In this document: one piece after another, positions 11,101 through 24,820 of the stretch
How positions within the stretch are numbered: the first letter of the stretch is position 1
Layout: every line of letters starts with the position of its first letter
Assembly: GCA_037976565.1 (NCBI GenBank)
Contig: CP137671.1
Coordinates: forward strand, 20,357,267 to 20,421,266
Origin: Mesocentrotus franciscanus
Taxonomy: Eukaryota > Echinodermata > Echinoidea > Camarodonta > Strongylocentrotidae
Length of the DNA: 64,000 nt
Reading direction: 5' to 3'
Position numbers and translations under genes: made by a program
The notes under the pieces: generated by a model
Databases searched by the model: none
What the model saw: the letters and a program-made list of their open reading frames with translations, nothing else
Told to the model about the DNA's origin: nothing

Positions 11101-14100
11101 TTGTACACACGCTGATGTACAGTTCGAAAAAGGGGCTGGCATGTGCGCCTAAAATCGATCGATCGCTGACGTGACAACCAAGACTGAAATGTTCGTCTAG
11201 ATCTCTAGCATGTTTGTATGCAAATCTTATGTAAACGGAATTTCAGCTTTTTCATGTGTACAAAGTCTATGGCAAAACGGAATTTCCGTTTTTCAGCCCA
11301 TCTGAAACGGAATTCCTGATTTTCTGAAACGGAAAAGGCCTTTTTTTGAAATGGAAAATCAGTGTCCCTAAATGGATGTTTGATTAGAAATATGTTTGAG
11401 ATACAAACAAATGTATTTTTAAAGGGATTGGGTATCTTTGTCTCAGATTCTAAACAAAATCCTGGATTTAGCTCATGCTGCAATCATAATTATAAACGTT
11501 GAGGTCCCATGACATTTACAAGCCGATCGCTTGTCTGATTATCAAGATATTTATGAGTGGAATTCGAAATTTCAAAAACCGTTTTCCCAAAGGTTTTTAT
11601 AACACTACAGTCAATTGGGGGAAATGAGTATGGTAAATCCGGTCACTCAAAGATTTTTACTTTTTTGAGGTACTGCCGCACTTCATGATCATTTTGAAGC
11701 GCAATTTTTTTAGGGCTTCAATATTACACCATATCACAGGCACTGATAACACGTAGGGCCATGCATCTCAGATTTGGCATTGTTAAACAATGCCTTTAAG
11801 GGCATTCATGTAGAGTATCCATGTGAGCTTTTTGAAATCTGTTGGTAGCCAGAATGGCATTATCTCCTGTATTTTTACACAAACTTAACACTCTTCTAGC
11901 TCTCAGCAGACAATACTTTGCCTCCCCTTACACCCTCAGAATAATGTTTCTTTGAGCAGCACTGACATTAGTTATTAATTATTGATATTTGTCCGTAAAG
12001 AAGACACAATACCTTAAAACTTGAATATAAGCAATTAAAGAACATAACATTTACAGATCGTTAACATGTTTTTGTACCCACATGTAGTTAAAATTCTCTC
12101 TAAATCACATCATTTTTCTTGTGGGTTATTTTCATCTTTTATTTAATCGTCATCATTATCATCATCGTCATCATCATCATCTTAATCTTTTCTTTTCTAG
12201 CAATCAAACACATAACATTTAAAAGATTGTTACATGTTTTTAGTTGAAATTCTCTCTAAATCACATCATTTTTCTTGTTGGTTATTATCATCATTATTAT
12301 CATCGTCTTGTCTATCTTTTCTTCTCAGGAATGGTGAGGCCGATGCAGGGCTTTGGCACCATGCCAGCTGGAGGGATGCCTGGTGTAGGAGTGATGCCTG
12401 CTGCAGGGATGCAAGGTCCAGGGATGCCAGGTCCAGGGATGCAACCAGGCGGCTTCAACACTCTACCAAACAGACCAACAGCTAGTATGGGAGGTATGTA
12501 TAATGGTATTAAAGACACCATTCAGGTGTTTACCCAGTAACAGGTGTTGTCAATCACCAGGATTAGCCTTCAGTTTTATGACCAACAGGCTTTATGTAAT
12601 GTTCTGTCTCTTCCCAATAAGTTAAAGTCCTTATCTGACATATGCATCACGAAAAGACTCTCCGAGAGCCTAGGGGATATTTCTCGATAGGCCTACGGGT
12701 TTCCTGTGTGCAGACTTGAACACCCATTAATGGTATTTTCACCGAGTCTGGTGTCAAGGGAATTATGAGCTTCTGCACAAGGAAACTGAGGACCATCTCC
12801 TTTTAAGGGGATAGTTTGGCAAGTCGTAGATATTTGGTCATACAGTGTATGCTGTCCCATTCCTTATAAAGATTAAAGAAAAATCACTGAAAAGTAAGCA
12901 TTCGCAAATGACATTTTCCTTGTTAGTTGGTCTGATCCAAGCTTTTGTTTGCTGGTTTGCTATCTTCACATTACCGTCAAACCAAAAGCTTTCATGACAT
13001 GACACTTTCACAAGTTGTGAAGGAGGGCCATTTTCACAGCACGTAAACTTTTGGGTATTACAGAAATTCAGTGTTGTGTCAGTTGCGATTTTAGTTATTT
13101 TTCTGCATGAAACTTTCTTGAATCTGAACCTCTTGCGAAGGTTTTATGCTTGCGAAAGTTTCATGTTTTACGTCAAATGTTCACCCACCATCTCACATGT
13201 GCAGTGTAATTAAGATCTCTGGGGGGTGTTTCAGACTTTAAGTTGGACTTAACTATGGCAGGCCGTTTATGCCACTAGTTTCTCTAACCTTTGGTCTCTC
13301 AATTATGACCTTTAGATAATATTTTTTCCTTCAATAATTAACTATCAAAAAAGGGACATTCTGTAGATTTGTGACCACGATTTGTACGTCCCTTGAGAGA
13401 CCAATGCCAGTAAATGGTGAGAGCAAACAGTGGTATGAACGGCCTGCCATAGTTAATTCCAACTTAAAGTCGATCTTAGTGTTTGTGAAACACTCCCCAG
13501 TTGTATATTCTACGGGCTCATCCTAATACTATAGTACTCTCCTGAACTCTATTCTTTTTCTGTATATGTCGTCACAATCTTAATTCTTTTGTCATAGGTT
13601 TTGGAGCAGGTTCTGCCCAGCAGAACGCAATGGCAAGAGCAGGAACAGTTCAGGCTTCTCCTGAGAGGTAAGAAAGGCATCCCTTCATCTGCTAGAAGCA
13701 AAACTTATTATTAAAATGTAACTGTTATATGATGGGAGTGTCGTGGTCGAGTGGTTTAAGGCGCTTGACTGGAGATGCGAAGGTCGAGGGTTCGAATCCC
13801 GACACGGCACTAATATCCTTTGGCAAGATATAAACCTGCACTTGCTACTCTCCACCCAGGGGTTAAATGGGTACCCGGTAGGATGCGACCGTCATTGTTG
13901 GTCAAACAGTTTTAGAGCGTCAAGTAACGCCTGGCTGGAATGCTCCCCAGGGAGTGGAGATTGTGCACACAGTGTGTGTGTGCAAGCACTGAATCCAATG
14001 ACCAGGGTAATAGTATATCTGTAAACCGCTTAGAGACATTTGTATTAAGCGCTATATAAAAGCTGAATATTATTATTATTATTATTATTATCTTACTGAT

Positions 14101-17100
14101 TGTTTTAAGGCTGTTTCAGATATGACGTGGTAAAACGCCACCAAAAAAAAACACGCCACTTTTTAAGTGTAAGAAAGGCACACGTTCATGTTAGTGTTGA
14201 TGTATCAATATAAGACTTATGGTTATTAACAGTTATCTATATTTGTGTATATTTGTTTATTTTGAATTTGCTGATTGCAAACAATGGGCAAATTTCAAAG
14301 AGTTGGATGTACTGCCCAAATCAATACTGTTATACTGAATGTATTATTATTGTTATTGTTGTTCATGGTATATGTTGTTGTTAATGTGTATTAATATTAG
14401 ACTTCCCTTTGAAACAATTATCAGGTTTAAAGTGCATCCAGTGATGATACCTCATGCATGTATTATCATGATTGTTATTGTTGTTTATGATATGTGTTGT
14501 TGTTCAATTATTGCATTTTATCTAATGAAACGGTGCTTTATAAATGTAATAATACTAATGATTGTGGTTTATATACAGTGTACATGTAATTATGTGTTAA
14601 TATTAGACTTCCCTTCAAAACACTTGTCAGGTTAATGCATCCATTGATGATGAGGTCGTTGACCCTTGGAGGTTATGGCAGTCTAAAATACCACTATATT
14701 CCAAGGTAGCTTGCTGGCCTCCCTCATTACTGCATGACACCGTGTCATAGTCTTGGTTCAAGGGCTGTTCAATACAAGTACACTTCACATACACGGGAAC
14801 CTGCTGCAAAATAAGAGACTACTTTTGCCTCAAGATTTGCTGCAATAGAGGCAATTTGAATGACTAATTTTTCAATTATGGATAATGAAGAAAGGGATAT
14901 TTATGCTCTTAAAGCTCACTAAAATCAGCTTGTAAAAGCAAATATTTGAAGAACTTTTAAACAAAATCAACAATTTCCTGCAGCACCCATTTATACCTTA
15001 GTCACACTTCCAAACCGACTCCATTCGACTCTAAACCGACTGATTGTTTGTGACTGATGGCAGTGTATTTTCTCTTATTTATTCCTTTATCAGTTTGGTG
15101 TTGGTTTTGTTGATTTGACTTGGGTATTAGACTCACTTTGATATCTTCTGTTTAGAACCAGAAGGGTGTTAAAGGGATTGGGTATCTTTGTCTCAGATTC
15201 TAAACAAAATCCTGGATTTAGCTCATGCTGCAATCATAATTATAAAACCTGTAGGTGAGTCAGGAATCCCATGACGTTTACAAGCCGATCGCCGTCTGAT
15301 TATCAAGATATTTATGATTGGAAATCGAAATTTCAAAAACCGTTTTTCCAACGGTTTTTTATAACACTACAGTCTATTACTCTATTGGGGAAAATGAGTA
15401 TGGTAAAACTGGTCACTCAAAGATTTTTACTTTTTTGAGGCACTTCATGATCATTTTGAAGCGCAATTTTTTTTAGGGCTTCAATATTACACCATATCAC
15501 AGACGCTGAAAACATGTAGGGCCATGCATCTCAGATTTGGCATTGTTAAGCAATGTCTTTAACTCATATACTTTTAAAAATACAGAGTTAATGCCCTTCT
15601 GGTTCTGATCAGATGATATGTTTGGAGATGTACTTCCTCATTTGTTTGTTTAATGTACATTTACTTGAACCAAGGCTGTGGCTTGAGGGGGTCTGAACTG
15701 CACGTTAGCACACTCAGACTGGAATATGGATTTGTTCGTACTAGCAGGGATAGATATAATTTGATTCATTCAAATCAAAAGCAAAGTTCATCATCGCTGC
15801 ACTTTACAATCACGTCATTTACAGGTACTGAAGTGCTTCAGTGATTGGAATGTACATGTCATGAAAACTCATCTCATCTTTAGTAATTCATTGTAGCAAC
15901 CATTTCATTTAGTTTAGATCTACATCTAAATGCATAATGAATGAAAGAACGATTCTCACCAATTTCAGTATTTTGTCTCTGTATCAAGTTTAAATATTTT
16001 CCAAATGGGCAGCTGGTAAAAGAAAAGGAAACTTGTAATGCTCATTTGTACTCAAGTGTTCTCATAAAATGTTTATAAATTTTATAGTTCCAAATAAGTT
16101 ACCATTTTTAATACCATTGTTAATGTTATTATAAAGAATCGCCACATTCAGCTAAGAAAATAAATACTAATTCAAAAGCTAATATACAGCCAGTTGAAGA
16201 AAAAAACTAAGATGGAAAGAAAGAGTTAACTTTGAGACTGGCAATAACGACTTCTGTTGCAAGGACAAAGGTTATGAACCAGTGTGAAAAAATACTTTTC
16301 TGTTCACTGGACCTCTTTTAGGATTTGGTGCTGTATAAGTGCAATTTTCTCACAGTGATGTATTTTATTGTTTTATACCAGAGCTCTTTTTCAATTGACC
16401 AGAGTACTTTTGGAGCTTGCGAGAGCTGAATTGCTCACCGCACCTGCTGTTATGAACTATGATAAGTCAAGGAAAGACATGTCATGTATCACAACTGCTT
16501 GATTCCATTTTCATTTAGTGAAAACATGTAGGCATGGTAGCTCACTCCAACCACATTTACCCATCCCCATTGGCCATTTCCATTGCATCGTACTATCAAC
16601 TGTATGTGTAAAGTATGTGGCTTTTAAATGCAATGTTGAATGGTCCGTGAAGCAAGGGATATCACTGCATTATGGCCATCATGAGCATTGTGTCTAGTTG
16701 ATAAGATTTTCGTATTGCATGCCACAAAGCGGGTAAATATGCAACCTTTCTATGAGGCTGTTCACACCGCAAGGGGGGGACCGTGGGCGGACCGTGGATC
16801 GCGCTATCGTAGCGCGACCCACGGTCCATTGGCATTCGCCGGATTCACACCGCAGTGAGATAGCGCGGTCTATCGTAGCACCCCTTTTTGAGAGGCCCTG
16901 TTGCCATGGCGCGTGACGTCATGAGGTCAGAGCGGTCAAAGATTTCGCTATTACGAACCCGTAGTTGAGTTGATGCATATTTTCACACAAGAGGACTTTA
17001 ATAGAATGAGTATAAAATTCCCCGCGTGTAGAACGATGACTTCCGGCATGCTATCGTAGCTCGGGTTCACACCGGCAGAGATAGGGCGGTCTAGCGCTAG

Positions 17101-20100
17101 CCGCGCTATCTCGTGGACCACCCCAAGAGGTGGTCCAGTGGCACGCCGTTTGGCTCGCCATGGCTCGCTGTTGGGCTGACCGTAACGACGTTGTACCTTC
17201 CACACCGCAGAGATAGCGCGGTCTAGCGCGCGCTAGACCGCGCTATCTATGCCGGTGTGAACAGCCTCTATGTCACAAAACTGTGGTTGCGTCTAGATGG
17301 CTATTTGATATTTCACCCGTTACGGTATTGGCGATGCATAATATACAGATGCAATTGGGCAGTAGTGTTACTTCTTTAGCCCTTACCATAGCAATACAGG
17401 TTATTGGCTCCTTTTTATTTCCCAGAAAGTTATGCGAGCCAATGTGGTTTGTAACCTGAATCAATGTTGGTTTATTAGCAATTGCGAACTTAGATTCCTG
17501 CCTTCTCTTTTCTGGATATATTACAGGCATGAGATTCCTTTGGGGATCTGCGGATCTCCGCGGTTTTAGAAATTTGGAGGGGAAAAAAGGGCCGTAAATT
17601 GTATTGCTGTATACACTGCATATATGCCCGGGTAGGTGCTGCGAGAATCCATAGGTCGGTGATGTTTTCATCCGATTTTGATGAAAATTTCACTGTTTTC
17701 CTTGTTTGATTTTTCACTATTTATTCAATTCAAGTTGCACATGGGCCCAACTTGCTCTTTGAGACAGAGTTAACACCTCCGTTCTACCCGCTTGGTCTTT
17801 TTATTTTAGGGCGCGTGCCTCTTCCATAAATGCGGACTGGGGTGTACCGCACAACTCAAAGCTCAAGTTCACCCAGATGTTCAACACACAGGATAGGACC
17901 AGGAGTGGGTTCTTGACGGGGGCTCAGGCCAGGAACATCCTGGTCCAGTCCGGCTTAGGACAGGCCCATCTAGCACAGATCTGGTTTGTATAGAACATAC
18001 ATTGGTACTGTTTCTCTTCTTTTGCATCACATACTCCGGGAGTTATTGCTCAGTGGTTAATTTCCCTTGTCAAATTTAGCTGAATATTATAAACACTGCA
18101 TAAAACAGTGTTCCCAATTCCCTACGGGGCGTTGTGGTGTGCGCCTGTAATCCAGCTAACAATAGAAGTTACAAACTGATTCAGCCGAGGACGCAGGTTC
18201 TAACCTGAGTAACGTCTTTCGAATGGTGACGTTAAAGGTCGGTCCCCAGATTTAAATAATCATATCTTATTGATACATGTCTGTAAAAACCCAATGACAC
18301 ACACACACACACACCACCCTAACTTTAATCTCAACATAACCCTTACTCATTTCTGGGTAAAAGTAGGCTCCAAGAAAATGCCGACAGAGCTTGCTCTGGA
18401 TGCTTCTAACAATGAACATTTATATTTTTACTGTTATTTTACCAGGATAGGGAAGAAAGGACTTCCTTTTTTTTGTGTGTGCACATTTCCACAATGCAGA
18501 ATATTGTGTGATAAAAGATTTAAATGGAAATCTATCAGTAAATAATATTTTATATCCTGTAACAGTGGATTCTTTATCTCGTTCATATAGTACATTATCA
18601 ACTGATCGAATCAAAAAAGTTTTCACCACTAAATATTTTGTTTCATTATTTCCATCCTTGTGGTAAGAAACACATAGTTAGTTTGTCTTGTGCTTATTTT
18701 CAGGGGTCTCTCTGATGTGGACAATGATGGGAGACTGACTTGCGAGGAGTTCTGTGTGGCACTCCACCTCGTTGACATGGTCAAGACTGGGAAGCCCCTC
18801 CCCGCCAAGCTACCTCCTGACCTTGTACCCCCTTCCTACCGGCGAGGCCGTTCCTCTAGCATAACTTCATCGGGTGCAGGAGGGCACCCCTACCCTGCCC
18901 CAGCTCCTGCCATGCCCACCCCCAGCATGATGGCCAGTCTCGGTGGTGTGGGCCAGGCACCCTTGGGTACCATGCCATTTGGCGGGGCCTCGTTGGGAGG
19001 GGCAATGTTGGGTGGTGGTGGTGGTGGTGGTACAATGCCCGGTACAATGCCCGGTGCTATGCCTGGTGGTCTGCCAGGTCAGGGAGGGTTCGGGGGCATT
19101 GGGGCTCCTCTCTCCCCTGCCCTTGTTCAGCAGCAGAGTGTGGATGAGCAGCAACAACCCCTGGAAGAAGAAAAGAAATTAACACCAGGTATTCTTCATC
19201 GATATTGAACTATCTATGTATTCAGTTAAACAATACTTTGCACTACTTGGCATCAATTTAGCTGATAAATTTTGTGACCGGGCACCACAATACCACCAGG
19301 AATTAGTCTTTTAGGTTAGGGATGATTCTAAAATAATAATAATAATAAAAAAGGTGCTTATAAAGCGCTTACCACTGAAGTCTTTAAGCGTTAAAAGAGG
19401 AGATTCTCAGCTTTATAATGATATATTATTGAATGTTCCTAAACCATATTTTTTTTTAAAGAAAAAAATAGAATGTTACTTTAGAGAAAAAAGAAAAGGT
19501 CTGTAGTCTATTGAAGCACTCAGACTTTCAAGGTATTGTGCAAGGTGACAAAAAGAGGATTAGATTATCACATTGTCCTTAAACCTTGGCACACTAATGG
19601 AGCACATCATGTTCTTTATTTTGTCTAGGTCTCAGTGCAAAAACTTACTCTATTTTAGATATTTTAAATATTGCATACATTAATTGTTGCTAGGTAGGAC
19701 AACATTATGGCTTGTCCTACTTAACAACACGTAATGTATGCAATTTGCAATCTGATAATTGAAATACAATTATTTGAAACGGGTGAATGAAATAATTTGT
19801 AACGAGGCATTTAAAGATTTGCCCATTAAATTTGATTACATTACAAAAATGGCCTATTGAATTGAATTGAACTGAACTGAACTGAACTGAATTGAGCTGA
19901 ACTGAACTGAATCGAATTGAATTGAATTGAATTGAACTGAACTGAAACAGATGAATATATGAGGAACATGTTCATTAGCTTAGACTGGTGATCCTTTCTT
20001 TTCCGTACCCACAGTATCATTTGAAGACAGAAAGAGGCAGAACTTTGAGAAGGGTCAGCAAGAACTCGAAAGAAGGAGAGCAGCCTTGAGGGAAGTCCAA

Positions 20101-23100
20101 GAAAGAGAAAAGGTAAATAAACCACAAGATCTATACTCGAGCATTTGTAATCAATCATGTCATGTGCAGATTCAATTATTGATTTTTATATAATATATAT
20201 ATATACTGTATATATATATATATATATATATATAATACTACATTGGTTACCTGTTTATTTCTACATTGTGATTAAATTATTATTGTTTGTGGCTATATGC
20301 ATAGATCTGCCTCAGAGTACAATGTTAATTTGTTGATGCCTTACAATCCTAAATACAATCAAATTCTACATACTTGTTCCTAAAACTAAGAAATTGTGAG
20401 GGGATTGGTCATTTGCAATTGATTTGACAATATTGAGTTAATTGCATGTCATGTACCCTTTTGGAAAATGTCATCCTTTTCATTATTTCTCTTATTCTTG
20501 GAAGATCACCAGTATCGGTGAAAATGTGCTACCCTGTATAAATGTCAGGAAAAGAAGAACAAAATAGATAAATAAATAAATGAATAAATAAATAAATAAA
20601 TACATTTTACCAACAAATTAATAAATACATTCTTGTGATGTTTTCTGCCTTTAAGATATAAATTCAATAAAATTAATTCACTAATCATGGTTTATTTCTT
20701 ATTTTAGGAAAGGCAGAGAGAAATTGAAAGGCATGAGCAAGAGAGGAAAGAAAGAATAAGGTAAATATCACCAGCCTTTTCATTGCAGGTAGAAAAACAA
20801 ATGATTCCATGCTCATTAAATACAGATCTACAATGTTCTCATTATCGGTATGATTACATGTAAGTTGTAGTCCATCAAGGCAATTATTTGGTTTTTTTTT
20901 TTTTTTTTTTCCAAGGAAAACAATTATTATAGTCTTTAGAATAGCAAAATGCAGTCAGTGCATAGTTCTTATTTCTCTTACAAATAATTTCCTGTTTCTT
21001 TTAATGGTTTATTTGTATGCAATCAACTCTCTGTAAAGATTGCACTCTTTCCTCTTGAGTATTAATTGTAATTGAAATATGTATCAAAAGCACAACTATT
21101 GTGCATGAAGTCTACTGGCTATAAACACTGCTTTTCGCCTTTCACTTGAATAGATTTTTATAGACAGGTTTGGCTGTATATTTACCTTCAAGTTATGGCA
21201 TTTGCTTGAAGATTGTTACAGTCATTAATCAAATGAAGAATCAATGTTGCCAATTTGTTGCCAATTTGAAAAATCAAAAATATAACGATTACAGGTTGGA
21301 GCAGGAGAGGCGGAGACAGCTTGAGTTGGAGAGAATGATGCAGAAGCAGAGAGAGATTGAAGCTGAGAGAGAAGCTCAAAGGATGAAGTTAGAACAGCAG
21401 AGAGAGGTGAGTCAGCCAAAGGTCCTCCATGTTGTCAGGGTCCTTTTAATAGAAAGCCCTTATGAATAGTTCATTGTGTGAGATGGTTCCTGCAGGTTTG
21501 ATTGTGTGTATGCATCATAATAGCAAATTAGGGGACCAACATTAAACATGCACTATTTACTACTATCTTTAAACAACTTGATTAGAGACAGGGCCAAATC
21601 GATACAATACAAATATTCCAGGGGGGTGTTTCACAAAGACTAAGATCGACTTTAAGTTGGACTTAAGTATAGCAGGCCGTTCATGCCATTGTTTGCTCTC
21701 ATCATTTACTGGCATTGGTCTCTCAAGGGACGTACAAATCATGGTAAAAAATCTACAAAACTTACATTTTTTGATAATTCATTATTGAAAGAAAAAATAT
21801 CTATAGATCATAATTGAGAGACCAATGGTGAGAGCAAACAATGGCACGAACGGCCTGTTATACATAAGTCCAACTTAAAGTCGATCTTAGTCTTTGTGAA
21901 ACACCCCCCAGATGCATCCTGTTTATCATAAAGTCTATGGGATCACACAAAAGGCCATTTCATATAAAGTAGATTGTATTAGCAATGGATTATTATAAAG
22001 CTTGACAAGTGGTCAGTATCTTTATATCCAGTTACCATTTAATTTCATAATTATTGCAACTATTTTCTTTGTCTCCTTAAGTCAATTATTTCTGAGGCAC
22101 GCTTTTAACAATTTGTATTGTACCTTAGTATAAATGAATCTATATGTTTATCTGTTTATTTTCCCCACACGTTATTACATGTATGTACTAGTTATGTTAC
22201 ATGTTACCCTGCCAAAGGAACTTATGCGGTCCAGGCATATTTAATATGTTCATTCTTTATTTGAATGTTGATTTTTTTTTTTTTTTTTTTACAATAAAGA
22301 TGAATTAATAAATTTCTTAAAAGTATGGTAAGCATAATGTGGAAAAGAGAAGATGTCGCAATTTTTGCATTATGTAAAATGAGGGACAAAACAAAACAAA
22401 TCCCCCCCCCCCCACAAAAAAAATTGTAATAAAAATTAAATTAAATTAAATTAAATTAAAACCCTTCTTTTTAATGCAGAGAATGGCTGAATATTTGTTT
22501 ATTTTTGTTTGTAGGCTGCAAGGAGAGAGCTGGAGAGGCAGAGGCAGATGGAGATTGAGAGACAGAAGAGACAAGAACTGGAAGCCAAGAGGATCAAATC
22601 TCAGGAGGAGGTTTGTCATCTCAAGGCAACCAGCAAGACGTTAGCGTGTGAGATTGAGACACTGGTGAGCAGATTACCTCTTCCATTTAACCCTATTCAA
22701 TTGTCTAGTGGTCATGATGATGACGAGGTGGAGAATGATGATGCTGCTGCTGGTGGTGGTGGTTGTGATGATGATGATGATATTGATGATGATAATGATG
22801 ACGTTGGTGGTTGTTTTCATGATGACGATGTTGATATTGATGATGATGTTGATGATGATCATGATGATGATGGTCATGATGATGGTCATGATGATGGTAA
22901 TGATGATTGTGGTGGTGATGGTGATGTTGTTGATGATGACGGTGATGATGATGATGATGAGGATGAGGATGAGGATTAGTTGTATTATTAAGATCATTTA
23001 TTTCATCATTTTGGCATGTAATTGTACAAAGTACACTTAAATACACACCAGCAACTAAACAAATTTTTATCACCGCAACATTGCCCCTGCATATGAGGCT

Positions 23101-24607
23101 GTGCAATCCGTATTCTGAAAATATAATACAGCGGTCATAAGAGGCTGGAAATGGAAAAGTACGAAGTATACGAGGTAAATGTGTGTGATGTTTATACTCG
23201 ACTCTCAGGAGGACAAGAAGAATCACCTGAATCAGAAGATCAGCGAGAGTCACAGCTTTGTGAAAGAACATCAGACATCAATCATCCTGATGGGACAGAA
23301 CAGGGACGTGAAGGTGGCAGAGATTGATCAACTTCAACACAGGATACAGGTATACTCATGGGATGGATAGTGATATTTACCAATAAGTAGATGTTTAGGA
23401 TTAGAAGTATTAGTAGTATAATTGTGGTAGTGGTGGTTGTAGTAGCAATAGCACCCTCAGCCGCAGCAATCATCGAAAAAAGCGGTGTTGCTTGTGTATT
23501 TGATAGTGTTAGCAGTACATATCAGTATTGTTAATGTGATAGTAAACAAGGAATGCATTATGTAATCTATCTGCACTCGAGTTGAAGCTGTATGCATCTA
23601 TCGTAGGAACAGCCTCGACAAGAGCGGATGGATCCTGGAATGAATGAAAACATGCATCACTTTTATACAACAAACGCCTAGATCCCAATTGTTTAATGTA
23701 AAAATTATTCATTTCAAGATTGTTTCGTGTCATTGTTGCTGACAAATAAAACCCAAGTTTAATAGGCTTACTTTAGCACGCACACAGAGATAAGCGCACT
23801 TACCTCTACACGCTCTACATGTGTCAATGTGCAGTGCTACACACACAGTATAAATGTATTAACCTCTACAAACACTGCTGCACATTGTGTACTTAAAAAT
23901 CAGTAGATAGTACTAGAAACTATTGCACACTTTTTGTGAAAAAAAATGCTTGATCGTCTCTGTAACTGAATCCCATGTGACCACGTTAGACCAATTAGGA
24001 TCTAGAAGTGAGATCATTAAAATCTGTCTCCTAATCTCCATGTGAATTAAAGTAAAGCTTGTTTCAGGCTATTTGAATGGGAGTCCTTTGCTTGTGTTTG
24101 CAGGAAGTAAGGCAATTGAAGCAACAGAGAGCACAGCAGAAAGAGGAACTTCAAATCCAAGCTAAGAAACTCAACATCAACACTCAAGTTTGTGAGTAAA
24201 CGTACTACTTGCAGTAATTATCATCTTACCCCTTCCTCCACCCTTTGTCCTAGCCCTCTTCTTCCCCCCTCACCTTCCTTCGTTTCATACCCTTTCTCCC
24301 TGACTCCCATGTCATCTGGTCACGTCTTTGCCCTTAAACTTCTTCGTCATCTTTGTGCAAGGTTGCATCAATGTTGCAAAAGAGAAAGTTTATAGTTTTA
24401 CCAGGTGTCTCAGACGACTCAAAAGCACTGCACAATATATTGAAAAGCAACCTTATCTGTTTCTCTATTCTTGTAGTTTCTATTACATGTTCTAGTTTTT
24501 CATTCTGGGGTGTCTTCATTCTCTTATTTTCTTGCAAGGAGTGTCTTTCTTCCTCTTCGCCTTCCTTTTCTTGTCCACTTTCACTTATTTGATGTTACTT
24601 CAAAGGA

Positions 24608-24672
<65 letters not shown>

Positions 24673-24761
24673 TTAATAATAATTAATAATAATTAATAAT
24701 AATTAATAATTAATAATAATAATAGTAATAGTAATAATAGTAATAATAGTAATAATAATAG

Positions 24762-24820
<59 letters not shown>

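Noticed and set aside
13738..13812. Possible tRNA gene (box A and box B present)
   Set aside because: Lacks a proper variable arm and acceptor pairing, is fused to a SINE body and (ATT)n tail, and has a decayed relative at 35422.
22705..23271. Long open frame (188 codons, minus strand, His-rich)
   Set aside because: Shadow of the GAT/GGT array next to exon 12; low complexity, no domain, opposite strand to a real exon nearby.
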